Assembly: GCA_018350325.1 (NCBI GenBank)
Contig: JAEVLN010000034.1
Location: forward strand, 518,383 to 582,382
Direction of reading: 5' to 3'
Length of the DNA: 64,000 bases
Source: Globodera rostochiensis
Taxonomy: Eukaryota; Nematoda; Chromadorea; Rhabditida; Heteroderidae
Part shown: positions 55,561 through 64,000 of the stretch, piece after piece
Position numbering within the stretch: position 1 is the stretch's first letter
How the letters are laid out: each line of letters begins with the position of its first letter
Translations under genes and position numbers: made by a program
The notes under the pieces: model-generated
Told to the model about the DNA's origin: nothing
The model's database searches: none
Seen by the model: only the letters and a program-made list of their open reading frames with translations

Positions 55561-56798
55561 TTATTTTGGGACTCCCAATTTTTTACTGATGCGAAGAATG
55601 GCCAATTGTGGTGCTTTTTGTTGTTTAATGATCTTCTTCACCACTTCATCAATGCAAAATTGTTGTTGTTTTTGATGTTTTTCCAATATAACCAATCCGG
55701 TGATTTCTTCGATGGGAAGTTGTCTATTTAGCTCATCGAAGAAACTAAAATTGAAAAACAATAAAATTGATAAAAGTTTCTCAAAAAGCACTTACATAGC
55801 TTTAAATATCGAAGAGAATTGTTTCGTCAATTTAATGGTGGGTTCTGATGAGGATGTTTGTACCGTCGCTGGATGAATGGCCTGTTGTGCCTGTGAAGAA
55901 ATGATACTTAGAGCCGTACTCAGAAAACATTTTCGGGCGGGATTTTCCAAAAAAAAAGTTTCGATTTTTGGTAACTTTTTGTTAAAAAAATGCAAAATCT
56001 TCGAAAAATTTAGTCATTTTGCAATTTTTTTTTTCCTAATTCTGCTTCACTTCTGGATTTGTTACGAAAATTGGTCCAAAAATGATTCCAGTTTTAAACT
56101 TTTTTTGTTGATTTTTTTTTTAGAATTTAGCCGGGCTGCTTTGGTTATTTGGCCTATTTGCAACCGAAGTACAACAATCTCCTGATTTTTTTGAAGCAAT
56201 TTTTCTTGCTGCTGCTTAATATTTTGCTTCAATATTTGTTCAGCTGCTCGTAAGGACCTTGTTCTCGCTGTTTATGTTCTTTAGTTGAACGATTTCCTAA
56301 AGAAAATAAATTTAAAAAGATCAGAAGACATCGTTTGTTGGTTGAGCGGATTTATATGGACTAAAAACCCCCCCAAAATATGGATCAAAAACCCCAAAAA
56401 GTGCCAAAATATGGACCAAAAACCTCAAAAACATGCTTTTTTAAAATTTTTTAAAAAATATCAAATAAAAATTTTTTTAGGGAAAATGTCGATCTTTGGG
56501 GGGGGGCGGATTTTTGGTCAAAAAAAAAAGTCATTTTTAGTGGTGCATTTTTGGTTTGAAAAAATTTTTGATTTTTAAGGGTACATTTTTCGTTTTTATT
56601 GCATTTTTCTTAAGAAATTTCGGGGAAAAAAGTCCTGAAATATTGAATTTCTTCAAGGATTTTTTTTGGGAAAAATGCCTAAAAATTACATTTTTCTCAA
56701 GAAAAATGCCTATTAATAACTCACGTTGTTAAGTCTGAACATCTCATCGCGTTGGTCGGCCATGTCCTTCGTAATATGCCATGCTTGGACTGCATTTT
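55561..56798 (-). CDS. Coiled-coil protein gene, 3' exons well supported, 5' part possibly frameshifted
   Basis: Two final exons, 55890-55796 and 55744-55561, join in phase and read AQQAIHPATVQTSSSEPTIK, LTKQFSSIFKAI, FFDELNRQLPIEEITGLVIL, EKHQKQQQFCIDEVVKKIIK and stop after ISKKLGVPK. Upstream, about 56296-56173 encodes EIVQLKNINSENK in one frame and EQILKQNIKQQQEKLLQKNQ in another, so a frameshift, a missed mini-intron or a sequence error lies near 56245. Further up, about 56798-56725 reads NAVQAWHITKDMADQRDEMF plus RLNN before a GTGAGT donor. The whole reads as a long heptad-type coiled coil. A dispersed repeat (56345-56712) fills the intron between the last two pieces. Function unknown. 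Confidence 0.5.
56345..56712. mobile_element. Truncated member of the GTCGATCTTTGG MITE family
   Basis: GGATTTATATGGACTAAAAA opens as in the 18900 and 25102 elements, and AGGGAAAATGTCGATCTTTG follows with a G-tract. Terminal inverted repeats and a target duplication are not intact. It sits in an intron of the coiled-coil gene. Confidence 0.6.
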
Positions 56799-57009
56799 CT
56801 TTAAACGGACATTAACTTCCAAGAGGACAGCCTAAAGGAAGGCAAAAAGTTGTCCTGTCCTTTTCAGCAGAGCTCATAATTGAATGGTTTGACGAGATAT
56901 TGAATCTGTTAATTTATTAACAATTTATTTTAACAGAAATTGAATTTGTTTAATTTGCTAATAGTCGTCTAAGTTTGCCCATTTTTTGAAGAAAAAAAAA
57001 TAAGAAAAC

Positions 57010-57300
57010 ATTTCTAACTCGACAAAAAGGTGTTTCATCGGAGTATTCCGGGACGTAGAATCCGAATCTGACCTTCATTTCGACCTATTTTCGAACCCCG
57101 AACTCGAATTCGAACAATTCTTCAAAAATAAAAATTTCCAAAAGTTAATTTTGGCCTCAAACCCATTCTGGGCGTCGAAATAGGTCAAGTGGAGGTCAGA
57201 TCTGGATTCTATGCCCCCGGAATATTCCTAGAAACACCTTTTTGTCGAGTTACAAAAAAATATATTTTTTTTTCAAAAATGGGGGGCCCTACAAACTTGA
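57010..57300. mobile_element. Long inverted-repeat element (CTACGCCC family)
   Basis: TTTCTAACTCGACAAAAAGG with TGTTT at the left is mirrored by AAACACCTTTTTGTCGAGTT near 57230-57252. Inner arms CGTAGAATCCGAATCTGACC and GGTCAGATCTGGATTCTATG pair, as do TTTCGACCTATTT and its mirror. The centre has ATTCGAACAATTC. Same family as 19736. Confidence 0.65.
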
Positions 57301-57521
57301 CTATTACCCGAATTCGTTTCGTTTTCGTGGCTTTTTGGGCTTCGTTTTTGACCGTTCAGGGTTTTCGATTTGTTTTCTTAAATGAATATTTATATTTTCG
57401 TGCAGCTAAGCCCGGCCGAGATCGAGATCTCGGATTTTTCAAAATTCCGGGCTCTAGTATTTATCCAACTCGCTACACCTTGGGAATTGCGTGTCCAAGT
57501 CCAGCGCGTGTTTTTTGCCCG

Positions 57522-57671
57522 TCAATTCATTGAAGTTTCTGCCATTTCTCCCCCATCATCGACTTCTTCGTCCTCCGTTTCGATTCGTCTTCTTTTCACT
57601 CTGTTTTCCATTGATGAGGACGAAAACTGCTCATTTTGTTCCTCCGCAAAGGGAACTTTCTTCGAAGTCAT
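57522..57671 (-). CDS. Possible first exon of a nuclear-type protein
   Basis: ATG at 57671 lies 13 bases after GAATTTCAG, an acceptor-like site fitting trans-splicing. It encodes MTSKKVPFAEEQNEQFSSSS, then MENRVKRRRIETEDEEVDDG and a stop at 57522. KRRR next to an acidic run resembles a nuclear localisation signal. Just after, another frame reads FNELTGKKHALDLDTQFPRC and SELDKY, so the gene may continue through a splice or a frameshift. Family unknown. Confidence 0.35.
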   Translation of the reverse strand: MTSKKVPFAEEQNEQFSSSSMENRVKRRRIETEDEEVDDGGEMAETSMN

Positions 57672-58637
57672 TGCTTCTTTTTTTTCTCTGAAATTCAAGT
57701 CGATCGGGACGGAAAAAGTATAAAGGTCCGATCCCGGAAAGATTTTAGAAAAAAAATCCCGAAGCGGGATCCGCAATTTAGGTGCTGGATTTGCGGGATT
57801 GAACATTTTTGTTAGTGAATAATGTCATTTATTCAAAATTAGCATTGACGTTTTGCCAAATCTTTCAAATTAAAAGATTTAATGGACCACAAATAATAAA
57901 ACGGTGGGGGGGGGGGGGGATTTGGACAAAATTTTGAATTTCAGGGTCAGTTGGCATAATCTGTATTAGTGCCTCAAATAAAATGGAATATAAGTTTATT
58001 AAAAATAAAACGAAGATTAAAAATTATTGTTAACAATAAAGTAAATAAATCATTAATGAAATCATTGAAATTAAAAAAGATTTAAAAGTGATAATTTAAA
58101 AAAATATTAAATTGTTTGGAAATATAATCAATTCTACTTTTTAATTTCATGAGATAAATTATGCCCAAATATTTTTGTTGGAGGACCAACCAATAAATAC
58201 GCTATAGGCACAAATTGTGCACAAAAAAGAATTCATCAGCACACAAAGCCACTCACTTTTTAGGCCCTTTTTTGCTTGACGGATGAATGACATTCATTCG
58301 CCACTTTTGGGTTTAGACATTGCCGTTTTGAAGTTTTGGGTTGTTTTGCGCTGTTGGGCAAAATGCCTGAGGCAAATATACAGTATACCAACAGGGGCTC
58401 CCAATTTTGTCAAAATGCAATAAATAGGATTCTAGGTAGAGAAAAACGTCAAATATGGACTAAAAAATCCCCAAAATATGGACCAAAAACCCCAAAAAGT
58501 GCCAAAATATGGACTAAAAAATATGCTAAAACTGACCAAACCTTCTCAATTTATGCGTAAAAACCTTCAAAATTCGTGATTGAGCCCTTTTTACATACAG
58601 ATTCTTGAATTACATTTTTTAATCTTACTTTTTTCAG
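57672..58637. other. Intergenic with repeat fragments
   Basis: A G-tract at 57905, AT-rich text, then at 58440-58570 a fragment of the ATGGACCAAAAACCCCAAAA repeat family. 58236-58400 may contain an exon of the gene ending at 58795, but I could not fix one. Confidence 0.35.
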
Positions 58638-58795
58638 TGTTCTGGATTATCTTTCTTGGCAAGAATGGTTGTGCCATCATGCTAAGTTATTATGCCGTGA
58701 GTATTGTGTTGTTTGTGTGGTTCTACTCCATCATCTGCCGTGGATTCTCGGCGGTCACGGACGCTGAGAGTCGCCGTTTTCGCCCTACCGTCTGA
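58638..58795 (+). CDS. C-terminal exon of a membrane protein
   Basis: After a strong acceptor (CTTTTTTCAG) the frame reads FWIIFLGKNGCAIMLSYYAV, SIVLFVWFYSIICRGFSAVT and DAESRRFRPTV, stopping at 58793-58795. Residues from MLSYYAV to SIIC form one membrane helix, followed by a basic tail. It is preceded by an intron filled with MITE-family repeats. Upstream exons were not identified and the family is not recognised. Confidence 0.45.
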
Positions 58796-59984
58796 TGATT
58801 GATGTGATGATTGGTGATAAAAGCATAATTAGGGCGATCTTTGATAATTACATAATTACGGTCTTTGCTTGTATTACGCTATTATTGTTGTTATTGTTAA
58901 TTTGTGCGTTACGGTGGAAAAAAGGAGTATTGTTTGTGAGTTGATTTTATAGCATCTTCACAAGTTTGGATGTGGTCATAAATCTGCGTTTTTTAGTTCC
59001 TGAACTAATTTAATGTCAAATGAAAACTGCAGGGTGGGCTAAATTCCGATTTCTGAGAACTTTTTTGGCCCGCGGGATCAGGGTTGCATGTCCGGTGTTT
59101 ATCCCAATCCGATCGGATTATTTTGTCGAAGAGTTGGCTTGACTTATAAGTTTTTATGTACTTAAATTTAAGCCGAATATTAGACATTAAATACAACATT
59201 TACAGTTTATCGCGTTATTTCCGTTAGATTTGTTCATTTTTCACTTCTGAAAAAAATTTGGCAATTGCCTTTTGGCCCATCGGGCGATGCTTGTCAAAAG
59301 TGTGATAATAAATCTTTTCCAAGTACAATTAAGATTCATAATTTAAAGTGGGAATTCTTCAAAAAAGCGAATGTGGTTGCCTGCCAAATGAAAATATAAA
59401 TCGATGTTTTACTTTATAGTTTAAAACTGTCTTATACAGATGTGAATCGAGATTTAATATTGGTTAAAAAGCAAATTTAAAAATAATAAAATTAATCGAT
59501 TGCGATGTAAATAATCGGTATAAAAGGGATGCAAATGTTAATTTTTGCCATTTGTTTTCTTGCTTGCTAAGAATTAATGACCTCCGTGCAAAAAAAGTTC
59601 TATTTTAATATACAACTTAAGAATGTCCGTTTATAAAAACTTATTAATTTATTCGTAATTTGCATACTTTTTAGATATAAACCTTTTTTTCGCAAGGACT
59701 CAAGCAAGTATCAAATCAATTTTTTTGATTTTTTTTTTCAAACGTTTAATGTCGAAATTCAAAAATTGGCGTTTATTGCCATTGTTTTTAGGGATTTACT
59801 CAATCGCTTAGCTCTTCTGATTCAAATAGCTTCGTTTCCAATTACATAAAAACATTCACAAAATGTGAAATTTAACGATATGACTAATATTTTATTTTTC
59901 CCGACGAAATTAAGCGCCAAAATGATAAAGTGTTCTATGGTAAAAATATGGGTACGCTAAATTCTGTTTTTAGGAATGATTGGA
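58796..59984. other. AT-rich intergenic; nothing recognised
   Basis: Very AT-rich with scattered short ORFs, no repeat with clear ends and no splice-bounded coding segment. Confidence 0.4.
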
Positions 59985-60238
59985 GCTCCATGTTCACGTG
60001 CCAACGACGGGGCGGTGTACAAAATGTTGCTGACGATGCCCTGAAATTGAGAGCGGATTCATTTCGGCAATGGCCACCTTAGCGCTCAAAGTGGTCCAGA
60101 AGGCGGAGACCAACGACAACCTTTTGATACCAAATGTTTGTGTGGGTGGTTCCATGTTATGTTAGGGGGGACAGGGGGCTCTTTTTTACCTATTTTAGGT
60201 TAATGACGAAGACATAACGGTGCGTGATAGAGCATCAA
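59972..60238 (+). pseudogene. Degenerate coding fragment, frame-disrupted
   Basis: After TTTTTAG the plus strand reads MIGAPCSRANDGAVYKMLLT in one frame, DDALKLRADSFRQW in a second, and MATLALKVVQKAETNDNLLI followed by PN in a third. The last joins, through GTTTGT...TTTTAG, to VNDEDITVRDRASTRP and a stop at 60238. Each piece looks like protein but the frame changes twice without introns, so this is a decayed gene or poor sequence. The minus strand reads GIVSNILYTAPSLAREHGAP after TTTCAG, so strand is not certain. Confidence 0.3.
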
Positions 60239-60503
60239 CGAGGCCGTAAATGGGTGAAAACTCCAAAATTTTCGAATTTTTTTGTTTTGGATAGTGGAGG
60301 GTATATTCGAAAAAATGTTCTTTTCCGGAATTTTGTCTCAAAAATTTTGCAGTTTGTTTTATTTGTCACATTAATTATGCAGCAAAAATAAATATGTAAA
60401 ACACAAGGCCAAAAATGCTAAAAATTTGTTTTTGAAGACAACCTGAGCAGCCTATCACATAAAAATTTATTTGAACGAGAATAAAAATAGGTCCAAAATT
60501 CAG

Positions 60504-60753
60504 TGATCAGCAAAAAGCTCGTGCACAGCGTCTGTCGTCGAATGACCATCACCACTTCAACAACACATTCCATGCACATCCGTCGCTGATGCCATCGATT
60601 CCTCCGTCGCCATTGGCTTTGAGCGGTCCAATGCCCCAACCCCATTATGATTGGGAATTGACTCAGGCTTTTGATCGAACAATTTATGTGATTAAAATTG
60701 AAATGAAAATAAAACTTGATTTGTTTATGGAAAGTTATATGTATTCTTCATAA
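60504..60753 (+). CDS. Terminal exon of an unrecognised protein
   Basis: After CCAAAATTCAG the frame is open to TAA at 60751-60753 and reads DQQKARAQRLSSNDHHHFNN, TFHAHPSLMPSIPPSPLALS, GPMPQPHYDWELTQAFDRTI and YVIKIEMKIKLDLFMESYMY with SS at the end. His/Pro/Ser-rich text like this is common in tails of transcription factors, but that is only a resemblance. Upstream exons were not identified. Confidence 0.42.
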
Positions 60754-61511
60754 TTTTTTAATGCTTTCTGCAATATAGTAATTGTTAAAATATTTGTCAG
60801 CGACATCAACTGAAAAATGGCAGAAAATTTTGTGGCCGAACAGGGACAGGTTAGAAATATTGTTGCAAGTTGAAAAACGGCTTTAAATTCTCAATTTTAT
60901 TTTGTATGGACAAATTTGTGTTTTTTCGTTTCGTCGTGCGAAGTGTTTAAGTACCCCGTAATTGGTGCCCCATAAGTTTTCAGTTTCCCTGCGGATTACT
61001 GAGCCAAGGTTTGCAATGCCCGAGGGCATTTAACACCCAAGCATCGCGCAACGTTCACCGAAGCCGCGCGCACACGCGAGAGGAGAGGGGGTGTGCATAT
61101 CGATGCAAGTAATAGTTTGAATGATTTTTGATGTTTGTCTGCAAATAAGTCGGTCCAGTACGATTGAGTTTCGCCGATTGAGTGCCCGTTATAAATGCGA
61201 CACTTGAGTGCCAAGAGAAGCTATGGAGAAAGAAAGGGTTTCCCATTTTGTACTAATTTTATTCTCAGAAAGGGAAATTTTTGCATTCACGTCCCCGACC
61301 CCTGGACTAAAAGTTGTCTGAAAATATGTTATTTGATGCAGAGAACGAATTTAGTCGATAGAAAACAAGAATGAGAATTTGAAGCGGTTTTTGTTTTGAT
61401 GCTTCGTTTTCAAAATCATAATTTTTACTCAAATTTCGCATTTATATAACGGCACTCAATCGTCCGGGCTCAAAGTAAGGTGTGAGCCCGGTACTGAAAA
61501 GTCCCTTCCAG
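60754..61511. other. Intergenic or long intron; no gene seen
   Basis: AT-rich, with short GC-rich pieces at 61020-61090 (GCGCGCACACGCGAGAGGAG) and inverted short phrases CACTCAATCG and CGATTGAGTG at 61447 and 61174. Nothing coding is supported. Confidence 0.35.
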
Positions 61512-62140
61512 TGGGGACTCAATTTGATTGAACTGTTCAGTTATTGCGCACACGGCAGCGCGACAGAATATGTCTTTCGGCGCCACTCTCAGAGAGCACA
61601 CCCTCTCCTTTTTACGCCGCCGAGACTCCTGGAAGGACTGGTTTTCCAGTTCCGTCCAGGAAGTGTGGTTGGCATAGGCATTGATGCCGAAAACAACCTC
61701 GGTAAGTGGTATTTATAATAATGTTTTATTAAAAGATTGAAATTTTTGTTTTTACGCCCTTTTTTGCGGAGTCTTCCAAAAAGTGCAAAAATATTGATTA
61801 AAAAATTTGCCAAAACTGATCAAATGCAGTCAATTTTTGCGTAAAAAATTCGTCATTCTTTATTAATTTTCCTCTCACAATTGTAAATATAATATTTTTC
61901 ACATGCTTTGTAAAATTTATAAAAAAATAAAAAATTTTTGGAAATATCAATCTTTGAAAGTAGATTTCTGGTCCAAGAAAAAGCCTTCTTTAGGTGGAAA
62001 ACGTAATAATAAAAAAAAATCAAATTTTTAAAGCTTTTGAATATCAAATTTTGGCACAATTCCAATTTGTTTTGTTAGAGATTGATGGAACCGGCATTTC
62101 CCCGGGCTTCTTTTGGGAGATGCCCCCGCCGTGTCAATAA
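61512..62140 (+). CDS. Two terminal exons of an unrecognised protein
   Basis: Exons 61512-61701 and 62079-62140 join in phase (acceptor CCCTTCCAG, donor GGTAAG, acceptor TTTGTTAG). They read WGLNLIELFSYCAHGSATEY, VFRRHSQRAHPLLFTPPRLL, EGLVFQFRPGSVVGIGIDAE, NNLEIDGTGISPGFFWEMPP and PCQ stop. GSVVGIGID vaguely recalls a SPRY strand but no other SPRY mark is present. The 377-bp intron is a decayed copy of the GTCGATCTTTGG MITE family (for example GTCCAAGAAAAAGCC near 61970). Confidence 0.45.
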
Positions 62141-62419
62141 TAACATGGCATTTAGGCATCACTGAGATTTTCTTTTTTTAAATAACGAGAAAGTGTACGG
62201 TGGAATAAAAATGTCCGCAACGGCTGAGGTTTCTTTGGAGGGTATAATTCTTATTTTTTTCAAAATTTAAAGCTCAATTTGACGCCTAAAAGACGGGGGA
62301 CCCAAATTCTGAAACAAAATTTTATTTTTTACCATTTCCAATTCGGCGACGACCATCGGTTGGACAGACTTCAGAGATTCATCCATTTCGAGTCGCATTT
62401 ATTTAAGTCGATGGACCGT

Positions 62420-63070
62420 ATAACATCCATCTTTGCGGACTCGTCAATGTTGTGTTGCTGTTGTTGCTGAAACTCTTCCATCTTTGCGGATTCGTCATTG
62501 TTGTGTTGTTGTTGTTTCTGAAACTCCTCCATCTTTGAAGACTCGTCAATGTTTTGTTGTGGGACTGGGATGTTGTGTTGTTTCTGAAACTCCTCCATCT
62601 TTGTGGATTCGTCAATGTTGTGTTGCTGTTGTTGCTGAAACTCTTCCATCTTTGCTGACTTGTCAATGTTGTGTTGCTGTTGTTGCTGAAACTCCTCCAT
62701 CTTTGCAGACTCGTCAATGTTTTGTTGTGGGACTCGTCAATGTTGTGTTGTTGCTGAAACTCCTCCATCTTTGCGGACTCGTCAATGTTGTGTTGTTGCT
62801 GAAACTCCTCCATCTTTGCGGACTCGTCTCTCCTCCATGATTCGTCAATGTTGTGTTGCTGCTGAAACTCCTCCATCTATGCGAGTTCGTCAATATTGTG
62901 TTGCTGTTTTTTCTGAAACTCCTCCATTTTTGCGGATTCGTCAATGTTGTGTTGCTGCTGAAACTCCTCCATCTTTGTGGATTCGTCAATGTTGTGTTGC
63001 TGTTGTTGCTGAAACTCCTCCATATTTGCTGACTCGTCAATATTGTGTTGCTGTTGTTGCTAAAACTCAC
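62420..63070. repeat. ~48-51 bp minisatellite coding Gln-rich peptides on the minus strand
   Basis: About fourteen copies of a unit whose minus strand reads GATGGAGGAGTTTCAGCAAC, then CAACACAACATTGACGAGTC. Translated, it gives MEEFQQQQQHNIDESAK repeats. Differences of one to three CAA codons and some deletions shift the frame, so minus frames 62700-62371, 62876-62403 and 63070-62714 each cover only part. It could be an exon of a glutamine-rich protein that has drifted, or non-coding. Confidence 0.85.
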
Positions 63071-63399
63071 GGACTCGTCAATGTTGCTGTTGTTACTGAA
63101 ACTCCTCCAGCTTTGCGGACTCTTCTCCCTTCAGCTGTTGCTTCAAGCCCTTTAATTCCAATTCAAAATTACGGTTTAAAAATCGCTATTCTCGTGCTCA
63201 AAAATAAAACCCACTTCCAATTGATCGGACTTTTTTGTTTCTCCTCCTGCTGATCAACTTAGAATTCTTTGTCATTGGTCGGCTCAATTTCGTCGTTTTG
63301 ACCGTGCAAAATGTCCGCCACATCTGTAATTAAAAAATTAATGGAAAAATAGCGAAATATGATTCTATTTGAATATTTAAATGGCTTTTGAGTGTTACG

Positions 63400-63505
63400 G
63401 CTAACTTAATTAAAGGTGTTCCACAAGAAATTGCCGCGCGCATCATCAGAGGTGAAATGACGCCTGGACTTACATTAGTCGGCAATTTCAACGCCGAAGC
63501 AGCGG
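63400..63505 (+). CDS. Possible internal exon, unrecognised
   Basis: The plus strand reads TANLIKGVPQEIAARIIRGE and MTPGLTLVGNFNAEAA up to a GTAATT donor at 63506. The wording looks like a real protein and codons are unlike the repeats around it. The minus strand has a rival reading with a GTAAGT donor (ASALKLPTN). No joining exon found. Confidence 0.28.
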
Positions 63506-63539
63506 TAATTTTATTTAAATGCAAAATAAAATGAGAAAT

Positions 63540-63814
63540 GGAAAAGTTTTGGGAAAATGTCGATCTTTGGTGGGTGGATTTTTGGTCAAAGAAAAAGCAT
63601 TGAAAATATGGATCATACGCGCCAGACTCAAAATCGAACGAAACATATATCAACCGACTCCGCTTGGTCGATGTAAGAACCGGAAAAATTTTTGGTTGGA
63701 CAACCATTCCCTGAAAATAATTGTAAATTTGAAGCGGGTTTTGAATCAGTTGAAATTTTTGACAATTAAGGAGAAAACGACAGCCTAAGTCCCCCTAGCT
63801 TGGGGTTCGTTAGC
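63540..63814. other. Fragment of the GTCGATCTTTGG repeat, then spacer
   Basis: 63552-63612 matches the MITE core (GGGAAAATGTCGATCTTTGG, TTTTTGGTCAAAGAAAAAGC). The rest is spacer. Confidence 0.45.
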
Positions 63815-64000
63815 AGGGCTCTCAAGCCTTATTTTTAAGGCAAATGCCATAATTTTGGGAATTTGCCTTATTGTTTGCCATATTTAACACTTGCCATAAT
63901 TTTGCCATATTTTTGACTTTGGTAAAAATTCTCATTTTTACAGGAAAAATGAAATTCCGAAAAGTGCTCACAAAATTTGATTGGTGAAATTCTTTAACTG
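63815..64000. mobile_element. Left end of a hAT-like MITE running out of the window
   Basis: CAGGGCTCTCAAGCC then GGCAAATGCCATAATTTTGG and TTGCCATATT phrases match the internal left part of the element at 20120-20516. The right end lies beyond the window, so a target duplication cannot be checked; the left flank is CGTTAG. Confidence 0.6.

Noticed and set aside
60418..60645. Minus-strand ORF of 75 codons
   Set aside because: The plus strand at the same place gives a longer, more protein-like frame after a good acceptor.

Overview
This window looks like nuclear DNA of a nematode, most likely a plant-parasitic tylenchid such as a cyst nematode. That is inference from gene style, not a database match. 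The genes have short coding exons with GT...AG introns. Several start codons sit 2-13 bases after an acceptor-like TTTCAG/TTTTAG, as expected for spliced-leader trans-splicing. Two separate genes carry SPRY domains, a family expanded in cyst nematodes. There are no operons or ribosome binding sites of bacterial type. A run of N (37327-38201) marks an assembly gap. Exon coordinates were worked out by hand from splice signals and reading-phase agreement.

Left part (1-15 kb): the end of a small coiled-coil gene; a complete eight-exon gene for a secreted, ER-type protein with two FKBP prolyl-isomerase domains (2768-6358), whose introns hold two large minisatellites; a 3.45 kb minisatellite (about 7482-10935) open in all three forward frames; a repeat-bearing ORF (12631-13203); and the 3' part of a SPRY gene on the minus strand (13372-14634).

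Middle (15-33 kb): gene-poor and rich in small DNA transposons. Seven elements have hAT-like ends (CAGGG or TAG-type) and perfect 8-bp target duplications. Two adjacent foldback elements each carry a 15-bp tandem expansion at one end. A long inverted-repeat family and a conserved 22-base GC hairpin recur. In this region lies a complete six-exon gene (27901-29375) for a 234-residue protein with two copies of a cysteine module I do not recognise. A broken duplicate with an inserted J-domain (DnaJ) piece follows at 33945-35760, and a 2.6 kb purine-rich minisatellite lies between them.

Right part (38-64 kb): four fairly dense genes: a polyglutamine protein whose introns are all phase 0 (38254-39572, minus), a SPRY gene with a CA microsatellite read in frame (40326-41088, plus), a chromodomain protein (41520-43000, minus) and a small two-helix membrane protein (43689-44328, minus). 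Then comes a 7.4 kb satellite of 695-bp units (45105-52461), followed directly by a 215-bp satellite (52462-53200). Beyond it are an unrecognised four-exon gene (53391-54643, minus), a coiled-coil gene (55561-56798, minus), partial exons of several unrecognised genes, and a glutamine-coding minisatellite (62420-63070).

The genes do not form an evident pathway. What unifies the window is repeat biology: introns and even exons host minisatellites, and transposon copies nest in one another and in tandem arrays.
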